NCBI GenBank assembly: GCA_944382045.1
Contig: CALWMT010000339.1
Location: forward strand, 1 to 20,817
DNA: 20,817 nucleotides
Direction: 5' to 3'
Source of the DNA: an uncultured Enterocloster sp.
GTDB lineage: Bacteria > Bacillota > Clostridia > Lachnospirales > Lachnospiraceae
Shown: positions 7,954 to 13,615 of the stretch, piece after piece
Layout: each line of letters begins with the position of its first letter
Position numbering within the stretch: position 1 is the first letter of the stretch
Notes under the pieces: model-generated
What the model saw: the letters and a program-made list of their open reading frames with translations, nothing else
Database searches by the model: none
What the model was told of the DNA's origin: nothing
Translations under genes and position numbers: made by a program

Positions 7954-7962
7954 TTATCCACA
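7954..7962 (+). promoter_or_regulatory. Consensus DnaA box
   Basis: Perfect TTATCCACA on the plus strand, in the middle of the dnaA-dnaN spacer. Confidence 0.85.
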
Positions 7963-8036
7963 GGGAGTTAAAAGCCATTCACAGGTCAAAATGGAAATGA
8001 TAGTTGTCAACAGCCTGTCCACAGGCAATAAACAGC

Positions 8037-9404
8037 TTATTGTGGATTAATTTTCTTTTTCAGGATCTCGATGGTATTATTAAGCCCCTCGTCCTTCTTT
8101 AGGTCTGCGGCTATCTTTTCATAGCCGTGTATGATGGTGGTGTGGTCCCTTCCGCCCAGCACCTTTCCTATGGACTGAAGGGGTATGTCCATCATGCTGC
8201 GGCAGAGATACATGGTGATCTGCCGGGGATAGACGATATCCTTGCTGCGCCTCTGGGAGGTGATGTCCAGAGGGGTGAGGCCAAAGTGGTCAGCCACTAT
8301 CTGGAGAATGAGCTCCGCAGTGATCTCCCGCTGGCTTCCGGGAGATATGATGTCCTTTAAGGCCTCCTCCGCCAGGCTTAAGGTGATGTCGCACTTGTTT
8401 AAGCGGGAGAAGGCTACCACCTTGGTGAGGGCGCCCTCCAGCTCCCGGATGTTTGACTTTATGTTGGTGGCGATGTATTTGATGATCTCGTTGTCAATGT
8501 TGTAGCCCTCCAGCTCCTCCTTTTTGCGGAGGATAGCCATACGGGTTTCGTAGTCCGGAGATTGGATATCCACGGTCAGACCCCACTCGAAGCGGGAGCG
8601 CAGCCGCTCCTCCAGTGTCTCGATCTCCTTGGGAGGCTTATCGGAGGATATGATGATCTGCTTCTTTGACTCATAGAGGGTGTTGAAGGTATGGAAAAAT
8701 TCCTCCTGGGTACTCTCTTTTCCTATGATAAACTGGATATCGTCGATGAGAAGCACGTCGTTGTTGCGGTACTTTTCCCTGAATTCCGTGGTGGTAATAT
8801 TGTTCTTGTTCCGGATGGCGTCGATCAGCTCATTGGTAAAGGTCTCCGAGGTGACATAGAGGATCTTTGCCTTGGGATCATTTTTCAATATAAAATGGGC
8901 AATGGCATGCATAAGGTGGGTCTTCCCAAGTCCCACCCCTCCGTATATGAAAAGAGGATTGTAGATCTCTCCCGGGGATTCCGCAACAGCCAGGGCTGCG
9001 GCATGGGCCAGGTTGTTGTTGGATCCCACCACAAAGGAGTCAAAGGTGTACTTTGGATTCAGGTTGGCGCTCTGAATGGCATCCGGGCTCACCGCCGCCT
9101 TGGTCTTTGTGATGAGCTGAGGGCCCTTGGGCTCTGTCTCCGCCACCTGCTCCTTCACCTTGAACTGGATCTCGCATTCTCTCCCTATAAACTCGGATAT
9201 CGTCACCTTGAGAATCAGACCGTATTTTTTATTTACAAATTTGAGAAAGGTCTGCTCTGGAACGATGACGGTTACCGTGTTATTGTCAAAGGAGTAGGGC
9301 ACGAGGGGCTCCAGCCAGGTGTGGTAGGATATATCGGATATATCATGCTCCTCTTTTAATATTAGAAGTATTTTCTGCCAGTTTTCTTTTATTTTCTCGA
9401 TCAT
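8037..9404 (-). CDS. dnaA: Chromosomal replication initiator protein DnaA
   Basis: AAA+ ATPase that binds DnaA boxes at oriC, melts the origin and recruits the helicase. The product is 455 residues. Domain I covers about 1-80 (TWLEPLVP near 29-36), followed by a short linker. The AAA+ domain III has NPLFIYGGVGLGKTH (149-163, Walker A) and LLIDDIQF (218-225, Walker B). The arginine-rich SRFEWG (270-275) and NIRELEGAL (318-326) follow. The C-terminal DNA-binding domain IV ends with the signature GGRDHTTIIHGYEK (417-430). The start has a good Shine-Dalgarno AGGAGA (9411-9416), 6 nt from the ATG. DnaA boxes flank the gene on both sides, so autoregulation is likely. Confidence 0.99.
   Translation of the reverse strand: MIEKIKENWQKILLILKEEHDISDISYHTWLEPLVPYSFDNNTVTVIVPEQTFLKFVNKKYGLILKVTISEFIGRECEIQFKVKEQVAETEPKGPQLITKTKAAVSPDAIQSANLNPKYTFDSFVVGSNNNLAHAAALAVAESPGEIYNPLFIYGGVGLGKTHLMHAIAHFILKNDPKAKILYVTSETFTNELIDAIRNKNNITTTEFREKYRNNDVLLIDDIQFIIGKESTQEEFFHTFNTLYESKKQIIISSDKPPKEIETLEERLRSRFEWGLTVDIQSPDYETRMAILRKKEELEGYNIDNEIIKYIATNIKSNIRELEGALTKVVAFSRLNKCDITLSLAEEALKDIISPGSQREITAELILQIVADHFGLTPLDITSQRRSKDIVYPRQITMYLCRSMMDIPLQSIGKVLGGRDHTTIIHGYEKIAADLKKDEGLNNTIEILKKKINPQ
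8041..8049 (-). promoter_or_regulatory. DnaA box (1 mismatch) in the 3' end of dnaA
   Basis: TAATCCACA on the minus strand overlaps the codons for the last residues of DnaA (Asn-Pro-Gln). It is one base from TTATCCACA. Confidence 0.55.
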
Positions 9405-9431
9405 TTTGTATCTCCTGCAAAATCTTGCTTC

Positions 9432-9448
9432 GGGATATGGTTTATCCC
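9432..9448. repeat. Small hairpin in the dnaA leader
   Basis: GGGATA (9432-9437) pairs with TATCCC (9443-9448) around a 5-base loop. It lies between the predicted dnaA start point and the Shine-Dalgarno. There is no T-run, so any role in translation is only a possibility. Confidence 0.35.
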
Positions 9449-9462
9449 AAACAGTTACATCT

Positions 9463-9491
9463 ATTTTATACTAAGCACGGTTTTTTTTCAA
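9463..9491 (-). promoter_or_regulatory. Probable dnaA promoter
   Basis: On the minus strand TTGAAA (9486-9491) lies 17 bases from TAAAAT (9463-9468), each one base from consensus. The alternative TATAAA at 9465-9470 would give a 15-base spacer. A perfect DnaA box (9499-9507) lies just upstream of the -35, well placed for DnaA control of its own gene. Confidence 0.65.
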
Positions 9492-9498
9492 TGATAAT

Positions 9499-9507
9499 TG
9501 TGGATAA
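9499..9507 (-). promoter_or_regulatory. Consensus DnaA box upstream of the dnaA promoter
   Basis: Perfect TTATCCACA on the minus strand, 7 bp upstream of the dnaA -35 hexamer. Confidence 0.85.
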
Positions 9508-9557
9508 CTTTGTATATTGGCGGTGGATAGGCTGTGGGAGAGGTGTGGATGGCAGGG

Positions 9558-9579
9558 TTTTCCACATTTTTGTGGAAAA
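9558..9579. repeat. Palindromic pair of near-consensus DnaA boxes
   Basis: TTTTCCACA (9558-9566) and its exact inverse TGTGGAAAA (9571-9579) are separated by four T residues. Each is one base from the DnaA box consensus. The 9-bp arms could also form a hairpin when the origin is single-stranded. Confidence 0.7.
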
Positions 9580-9641
9580 ATAAGGTACAGGTTGTTCACA
9601 GCCGGATAATAGAGATAAAAACAAGATATTTTCAGATGATA

Positions 9642-9650
9642 TGTGGAGAA
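9642..9650 (-). promoter_or_regulatory. DnaA box (1 mismatch)
   Basis: TTCTCCACA on the minus strand is one base from consensus. It lies between the AT-rich stretch and the triple box cluster. Confidence 0.5.
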
Positions 9651-9669
9651 AAAGAAGGTTTATACATAC

Positions 9670-9701
9670 TTATCCACAAGTTATCAACATTTTGTGGATA
9701 A
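9670..9701. promoter_or_regulatory. Triple DnaA-box cluster
   Basis: Three boxes lie in 32 bp: TTATCCACA (9670-9678, plus), TTATCAACA (9681-9689, plus, one mismatch) and TTATCCACA on the minus strand (9693-9701). This is the densest box cluster in the window and a likely nucleation point for the DnaA filament. Confidence 0.85.
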
Positions 9702-9729
9702 CATTATGTAAATCTGTGGACAGAATGGA

Positions 9730-9758
9730 TTGACGGGTATCCTGTTTTTACCTATAAT
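9730..9758 (+). promoter_or_regulatory. Promoter of the ECF S-component gene
   Basis: TTGACG (9730-9735), a 17-base spacer and TATAAT (9753-9758) give a start near 9765 and a leader of about 50 bases. It lies next to weak DnaA box 9715-9723, so initiator binding could influence it. Confidence 0.8.
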
Positions 9759-9813
9759 CTTCTTGTAAGGATTGCATTGTATCTATAAATAGAACAGTAG
9801 CAAGGAGGAAAAA

Positions 9814-10428
9814 ATGAATACTAGAACAAAAGACACGCGTTGGCTTGCAAGTGTCGCACTTATGATGGCTGTGGTCATTCTTTTGGCAAATACGCCTCTG
9901 GGGATGATTCAGCTGCCGGTGATCAAGGCGACAACTGTGCATATTCCTGTGATTCTGGGAGCAGTGCTTTTGGGTCCCTTGGCGGGGAGCATCCTGGGCG
10001 GAACCTTTGGAATCTGCTCTATGATCAGCAACACCATGGCACCAACCCTTTTATCCTTTGCCTTTTCCCCGTTTATGAGCATGACGGGCATATTGGGGAT
10101 GCTTAAGGCTGTGTGGATTTCCGTGGGATGCAGGATTCTCATAGGGACCGCATCGGGCTGGCTGTGGATTTTTCTAAAAAAAATCAGGGTGGCTCCCGTG
10201 ATTGCCCTTCCTGTCACCGGCTTTTTTGGAGCCATGGTGAATACGGGATTGGTGATGGGCAGTATTTATAAGCTATTTGCCCAGGAATATGCCCAGGCAC
10301 AGAATGTGGCGGTGGATGCGGTTTGGGGGCTGATTATGGCTACGGTTACAGCCTCGGGGATTCCGGAAGCCGTTGTATCTGCTGTTTTGGTAGGATTTAT
10401 TGGAAAAGTATTGTTAAAATATGCTTGA
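9814..10428 (+). CDS. ECF transporter S component (substrate-binding membrane subunit)
   Basis: This 204-residue, very hydrophobic protein has about six membrane segments. It has the organisation of energy-coupling-factor S components: a short charged N-terminus, then a first helix (11-29), and a TVHIPVILGAVLLGPLAGSILGG-like block (41-63). A soluble-loop motif SNTMAPTLLSFAFSPF (72-87) follows. S components bind a vitamin or related micronutrient and share the A, A' and T subunits encoded elsewhere. None of those subunits is in this window. The sequence style recalls pantothenate/folate-type S components, but I cannot assign the substrate. The ATG has an ideal Shine-Dalgarno AAGGAGG (9802-9808), 5 nt upstream. 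The leader is too short for a riboswitch. Confidence 0.85.
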   Translation: MNTRTKDTRWLASVALMMAVVILLANTPLGMIQLPVIKATTVHIPVILGAVLLGPLAGSILGGTFGICSMISNTMAPTLLSFAFSPFMSMTGILGMLKAVWISVGCRILIGTASGWLWIFLKKIRVAPVIALPVTGFFGAMVNTGLVMGSIYKLFAQEYAQAQNVAVDAVWGLIMATVTASGIPEAVVSAVLVGFIGKVLLKYA

Positions 10429-10453
10429 CGAAGCTTGATTTCTTCTATATAAT
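10425..10453 (+). promoter_or_regulatory. rpmH operon promoter
   Basis: TTGACG (10425-10430), 17 bases, then TATAAT (10448-10453). The -35 hexamer overlaps the stop codon (10426-10428) of the upstream ECF gene. Transcription would start near 10460, about 70 bases before rpmH. Confidence 0.85.
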
Positions 10454-10532
10454 TAGGAAGATGTTTAACTATAACTAGTCTAAATGTGTGTTTTCACATT
10501 GCCAGATACTATTTGATGGGAGGTGCCGGATC

Positions 10533-10667
10533 ATGAAGATGACATTTCAGCCGAAGAAGAGACAGCGGGCGAAGGTTCATGGCTTCAGAGCGAGAATGAA
10601 GACCGCAGGCGGAAGAAAAGTTCTTGCTGCCAGAAGAGCTAAGGGTAGAGCAAAGTTAACTGCTTAA
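10533..10667 (+). CDS. rpmH: Large ribosomal subunit protein bL34
   Basis: A 44-residue, highly basic ribosomal protein of the 50S subunit. The sequence starts MKMTFQPKKRQRAKVHGFRA, and RMKTAGGRKVLAARRAKGR follows. This is the near-invariant bL34 pattern, and the length is exactly typical. The Shine-Dalgarno GGGAGG (10518-10523) is 9 nt from the ATG. As in most bacteria it directly precedes rnpA near the origin. It is the first gene of an rpmH-rnpA-yidD-yidC-jag transcript. Confidence 0.98.
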   Translation: MKMTFQPKKRQRAKVHGFRARMKTAGGRKVLAARRAKGRAKLTA

Positions 10668-10678
10668 GTTGAGAACAT

Positions 10679-10706
10679 GGGCCACAGCAATATGTGGCCC
10701 TTTCTT
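10679..10706 (+). terminator. Hairpin between rpmH and rnpA (attenuator-like)
   Basis: GGGCCACA (10679-10686) pairs perfectly with TGTGGCCC (10693-10700) around a 6-base loop, followed by TTTCTT. The 8-bp stem is GC-rich but the T-tract is short and interrupted. It probably acts as a partial terminator or processing site, so that bL34 is made in excess of RnpA. No separate promoter for rnpA was found downstream. Confidence 0.6.
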
Positions 10707-10739
10707 GACTGTAAACGGGTAAAATAAGAGGAGTTTCGC

Positions 10740-11084
10740 ATGAAACGATTTCCATCTCTTAAAAGCAACAGGGAGTTCCAATATGTTTATAAAAATGGAG
10801 CCTCTTACGGGAACCGTCTGCTGGTTATGTATGTGGTAAAAAGCGGGGAGGACAAGAACCGCATCGGCATTTCGGTCAGCAAAAAGGTGGGGAATAGTGT
10901 TGTGCGCCACCATATGACGAGAATATTAAGGGAAATTTTCCGTTTAAATAATGATAAAATTCAGACTGGGTTAAACATCGTAGTCGTGGTTCGAAGGGCT
11001 GCGGCGGAATCAGATTACAGACATTTGGAGGGTGCGTATCTGCACCTGTGCGGACTGCATCATATTTTAAGAGAATCGAAGTGA
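10740..11084 (+). CDS. rnpA: Ribonuclease P protein component
   Basis: Small basic protein (114 residues) that assists the RNase P RNA in removing tRNA 5' leaders. The N-terminal KSNREFQYVYKNG (8-20) and the central IGISVSKKVGNSVVRHHMTRILREIFR are family hallmarks. The usual RNR core (for example VVRNRIKR) is here VVRHHMTR, a noticeable departure. Length and fold pattern are normal. The Shine-Dalgarno AAGAGGAG lies 6 nt before the ATG. The gene follows rpmH, as is conserved, and yidD starts 7 nt after its stop. Confidence 0.96.
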   Translation: MKRFPSLKSNREFQYVYKNGASYGNRLLVMYVVKSGEDKNRIGISVSKKVGNSVVRHHMTRILREIFRLNNDKIQTGLNIVVVVRRAAAESDYRHLEGAYLHLCGLHHILRESK

Positions 11085-11091
11085 AGTGATT

Positions 11092-11304
11092 ATGGCAAAG
11101 CTGCTTATTTACCTTATCAGGGGGTATCAGATTTTTTTGTCTCCCCTGAAGGTGTGGACTCACTGTATTTACACACCTACGTGCTCTCAATACGCCATTG
11201 AGGCACTGAAAAAGTATGGTGCTGTTAAAGGTACATGGTTGGCCTGCAAGAGGATTCTTCGGTGTCATCCCTTTGCAGAAGGCGGTTATGATCCAGTTCC
11301 GTAG
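11092..11304 (+). CDS. yidD: Membrane protein insertion efficiency factor YidD
   Basis: This 70-residue protein helps YidC-dependent insertion of membrane proteins. It shows the family pattern: an N-terminal amphipathic segment LLIYLIRGYQIFLSPL (4-19), then a Cys-rich core CIYTPTCSQYA (25-35). The conserved ending RILRCHPFAEGGYDPVP (54-70) follows. I chose the ATG at 11092, giving the usual MAKLL start. A GTG six bases earlier (11086) is in frame and cannot be excluded. The Shine-Dalgarno is weak, suggesting coupling to rnpA, whose stop is 7 nt upstream. Confidence 0.93.
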   Translation: MAKLLIYLIRGYQIFLSPLKVWTHCIYTPTCSQYAIEALKKYGAVKGTWLACKRILRCHPFAEGGYDPVP

Positions 11305-11352
11305 AAAAACACGAAAGTGTGCCGCAGGAGCGGACGCTAAGGAGGTAATGTT

Positions 11353-12693
11353 TTGGATGGTTTGGTAGTTGGAGCGGTTGTACTCACAAAGACAGGAGGC
11401 ATTCTGGGCCCAATTGCAGATATTTTGGGCTGGATTATGGACCTCCTGTTTCGTTTTACCAGCTCCTTTGGTATTGAAAATGTAGGTCTCTGCATTATTT
11501 TGTTTACGTTAGTTACAAAGGTTTTGATGATTCCTCTGACAATTAAACAGCAGAAATCCTCTAAGCTCATGTCGGTTATGCAGCCGGAGCTTACTGCGAT
11601 TCAGAAGAAGTATAAGGGCAGAGAGGGAGATCAGAAGGCAGCCATGATGATGAATGCGGAGATGAAGGCTGTCTATGAAAAGTATGGAACATCCATGACA
11701 GGCGGATGTCTTCCCCTTCTGATTCAGCTCCCGATTATCTTTGCGCTGTATCGTGTTATTTATAATATACCTGCCTATGTGCAGTCCATCCGCGGATATT
11801 ATGAGGCGGTTATCAGCAAGCTGCCCAGCGGATATGAGACATCGGAGGCTTTTACTGCTCTGGCACAGGCGCACAACATGGCGGGGGACAAGTTTGATTT
11901 GACGAACGTCAATACGGTGATTGACCTTCTCTATAAATTGACAGGCCAGCAGTGGGATTCTCTGGTTGCTGCGTTTTCCGCAGTGGGAGATGCTGTGACG
12001 GATACGGGAATCCGGGTTGTGGATGCCATTGAGAATATGCAGACCTTTTTTGGACTGAATATTTCCTATACGCCCTGGCAGGTAATTTCAAACTTTTTCT
12101 TCAATAAGGAGGCCACGGGAACAACCCTTATTATGGCGGTTTCCGCCCTGTGCATCCCTCTGTTTGCAGGACTCAGCCAGTGGTACAGCACCAAGCTGAT
12201 GATGGCAAATCAGTCAAAGCAGACACAGCAGGCACAGGATGACAATCCTGCAGCCAGCATGATGAAGTCCATGAATGTTACAATGCCTCTCATGTCTGTC
12301 TTCTTCTGCTTTACCTTTGCTTCCGGTATCGGACTGTACTGGGTGGCGCAGAGTGTATTTACCATCATTCAGCAGGTTGGAATCAATTCCTATCTGAATA
12401 AGGTAGATATTGATGATCTGGTTCAGAAGAATGTGGAAAAGGCAAATAAGAAGAGAGCGAAAAAGGGTCTTCCTCCTGCCAAGGTGGGCAATGTAGATGA
12501 GATGTTAAAGAAGATGGAGGAGAAGGAAGCAAAGGAAGAGACGGCCAGAATGGCAAAGATTGCAAGGACAAAGGCACAGGTGGAGGAATCTAATAAGTAT
12601 TATAATGACAACGCCAAGCCGGGAAGTCTTGCAGCTAAGGCAAATATGGTTGCGAAGTACAATGAAAAGCACGAGAAGGGAAATAAAAAATAG
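11353..12693 (+). CDS. yidC: Membrane protein insertase YidC/Oxa1 family
   Basis: Integral membrane insertase and chaperone working with or without SecYEG; 446 residues. Hydrophobic segments lie near 15-34, 43-63, 117-137, 255-276 and 308-343. IPLTIKQQKSSKLMSVMQPEL (60-80) gives the positive groove residue and cytoplasmic coiled region. GGCLPLLIQLPIIFALYRVI (117-136) is a family hallmark. A polar insertion of about 100 residues (140-240) separates membrane segments 3 and 4. The C-terminal tail (350-446) is long and lysine-rich. The start is TTG: AAGGAGGT (11339-11346) is spaced 6 nt from it, and the ATGs at 11348 and 11357 lead quickly to a TAG in another frame. No lipoprotein signal is visible. 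Confidence 0.95.
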   Translation: MDGLVVGAVVLTKTGGILGPIADILGWIMDLLFRFTSSFGIENVGLCIILFTLVTKVLMIPLTIKQQKSSKLMSVMQPELTAIQKKYKGREGDQKAAMMMNAEMKAVYEKYGTSMTGGCLPLLIQLPIIFALYRVIYNIPAYVQSIRGYYEAVISKLPSGYETSEAFTALAQAHNMAGDKFDLTNVNTVIDLLYKLTGQQWDSLVAAFSAVGDAVTDTGIRVVDAIENMQTFFGLNISYTPWQVISNFFFNKEATGTTLIMAVSALCIPLFAGLSQWYSTKLMMANQSKQTQQAQDDNPAASMMKSMNVTMPLMSVFFCFTFASGIGLYWVAQSVFTIIQQVGINSYLNKVDIDDLVQKNVEKANKKRAKKGLPPAKVGNVDEMLKKMEEKEAKEETARMAKIARTKAQVEESNKYYNDNAKPGSLAAKANMVAKYNEKHEKGNKK

Positions 12694-12705
12694 GAGGGGT
12701 TTTCG

Positions 12706-13482
12706 ATGGAGATGATCACAGTTACTGCCAAGACGGTTGACGAGGCAGTTACAAAGGCACTCATTGAACTGGAGACCACAAGTGATAAGCTGGAATATGA
12801 GGTAGTTGACAAGGGAAGCACAGGATTTCTTGGAATTGGAGCAAAGCCGGCTATCATACGCGCAAGGAAGAAGGAGACAGTAACAGACAGGGCTGTAAAT
12901 TTCCTTTCACAGATATTTGGGGCAATGAACATGGAGGTGTCCATCACAGCAGCCTTCAATGAGGAGGAGCAGGAGCTTTCCCTGAATTTGGAGGGGGAGG
13001 ATATGGGCATTCTCATTGGAAAAAGAGGACAGACCCTGGATTCTCTCCAGTACCTGGTAAGCCTGATTGTAAATAAGGATACAGATGGATACCTTCGGGT
13101 AAAGCTTGATACGGAGAATTACCGGGAGAGAAGAAAGGAAACCCTTGAAACCCTGTCAAAGAATATTGCCTATAAGGTGAAGCGCACCAAGAGGCCGGTT
13201 TCCTTAGAGCCTATGAATCCTTATGAGAGACGCATTATCCATGCGGCTCTGCAGAATGATAAGTATGTTACTACTAGAAGTGAGGGGGAGGAGCCCTTCC
13301 GCCATGTGGTGATTGCTCTCAAAAAGGAGGCTGTTTCTGAGAGAAAAGGGCGTTATGACAGGAGCCGTGGCGGCCGTGGTGAGAGATCAGGCGGTTATCG
13401 CAGAGAAAACCGCAGACAGGATTCTTCTATTTCCGCTGAGTCTGAGGCTCAGGCAGAGCCGAAGCTGGATGGAGAAGAGTAG
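12706..13482 (+). CDS. jag: RNA-binding protein Jag/KhpB
   Basis: This 258-residue RNA-binding protein (also KhpB or EloR) has three domains in order. The Jag-N domain covers about 3-54, including VVDKGSTGFLGIG. A KH domain has the GxxG loop GKRG (105-108) in ILIGKRGQTLDSLQYLV. The R3H domain has R175 and H179 in YERRIIHAALQ. The C-terminal 45 residues are rich in Arg and Gly, then acidic, and are probably disordered. In other Firmicutes this protein partners KhpA and affects sporulation or cell elongation. The Shine-Dalgarno AGGAGGGG overlaps the yidC stop, 6 nt before the ATG. The operon ends after this gene at a strong terminator. Confidence 0.95.
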   Translation: MEMITVTAKTVDEAVTKALIELETTSDKLEYEVVDKGSTGFLGIGAKPAIIRARKKETVTDRAVNFLSQIFGAMNMEVSITAAFNEEEQELSLNLEGEDMGILIGKRGQTLDSLQYLVSLIVNKDTDGYLRVKLDTENYRERRKETLETLSKNIAYKVKRTKRPVSLEPMNPYERRIIHAALQNDKYVTTRSEGEEPFRHVVIALKKEAVSERKGRYDRSRGGRGERSGGYRRENRRQDSSISAESEAQAEPKLDGEE

Positions 13483-13506
13483 GCTGCTCATGTAAGCAGG
13501 ATAGAG

Positions 13507-13554
13507 AGCGCCGCAGAATTACCGGGATGAAGGTGTAATTTTGCGGTGCTTTTT
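13507..13554 (+). terminator. Rho-independent terminator after jag
   Basis: The arms 13507-13522 and 13535-13550 form a 16-bp stem containing two G-T wobble pairs. The loop is 12 nt, and TTTT follows directly on the final stem T. This is a strong intrinsic terminator closing the rpmH-jag transcript. Confidence 0.85.
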
Positions 13555-13575
13555 CAATTTGTAACTGTGCGGTAT

Positions 13576-13593
13576 GGCAGAATTGCTTCTGCC
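13576..13593. repeat. Perfect hairpin in the mnmE leader
   Basis: GGCAGAA (13576-13582) pairs with TTCTGCC (13587-13593) around a 4-base loop. It lies 8 nt before the mnmE Shine-Dalgarno. No T-run follows, so it is not a terminator. It overlaps a spurious upstream ATG at 13574. Confidence 0.45.
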
Positions 13594-13615
13594 AGGCAGG
13601 AAGAGGAGTTTTGCG

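Larger units (their letters stand above)
7757..8036. other. oriC: dnaA-dnaN spacer: downstream half of oriC
   Basis: This 280-bp gene-free stretch holds DnaA boxes at 7760-7768 and 7954-7962, and one at 8041-8049 in the end of dnaA. Several two-mismatch versions occur at 7860-7868, 7903-7911, 7915-7923, 7923-7931, 8004-8012 and 8015-8023. A GC-rich inverted repeat (7847-7881) and a trinucleotide run (7811-7846) resembling DnaA-trios lie towards dnaN. This matches the B. subtilis plan in which the unwinding site is between dnaA and dnaN. No convincing separate dnaN promoter was seen. Confidence 0.7.
9405..9813. other. oriC: Upstream half of oriC, between dnaA and the ECF gene
   Basis: This is a 409-bp gene-free region at the switch between leftward and rightward genes. 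It contains perfect DnaA boxes at 9499-9507, 9670-9678 and 9693-9701. One-mismatch boxes are at 9558-9566, 9571-9579, 9642-9650 and 9681-9689. Weaker two-mismatch sites occur at 9522-9530, 9544-9552, 9592-9600 and 9715-9723. AT-rich sequence lies at 9603-9640 between the boxes. The dnaA promoter is at its left end and a rightward promoter at its right end. Position, divergence of gene direction and box density all point to the replication origin. Confidence 0.9.

Noticed and set aside
7826..8050. 74-codon open frame through the dnaA-dnaN spacer
   Set aside because: It runs through DnaA boxes, has no Shine-Dalgarno and encodes no recognisable protein.
8691..9359. 222-codon open frame antisense to dnaA
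   Set aside because: Shadow of dnaA, with no ribosome-binding site and no family resemblance.
9765..9813. Riboswitch in front of the ECF S-component gene
   Set aside because: The predicted leader is only about 50 nt with no strong stem, too short for known vitamin riboswitches.
10705..10733. Separate rnpA promoter starting at TTGACT
   Set aside because: No -10 element occurs at a normal distance; TAAAAT is only 9 bases away.
13574..13615. Upstream ATG extending mnmE by 14 residues
   Set aside because: The ATG abuts a perfect hairpin and has no Shine-Dalgarno; the ATG at 13616 has a good one and gives the family's usual N-terminus.
13555..13615. Promoter for mnmE after the jag terminator
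   Set aside because: TTGTAA and TATGGC-like sequences are present but not correctly spaced; mnmE expression may rely on readthrough or on a promoter I cannot recognise.
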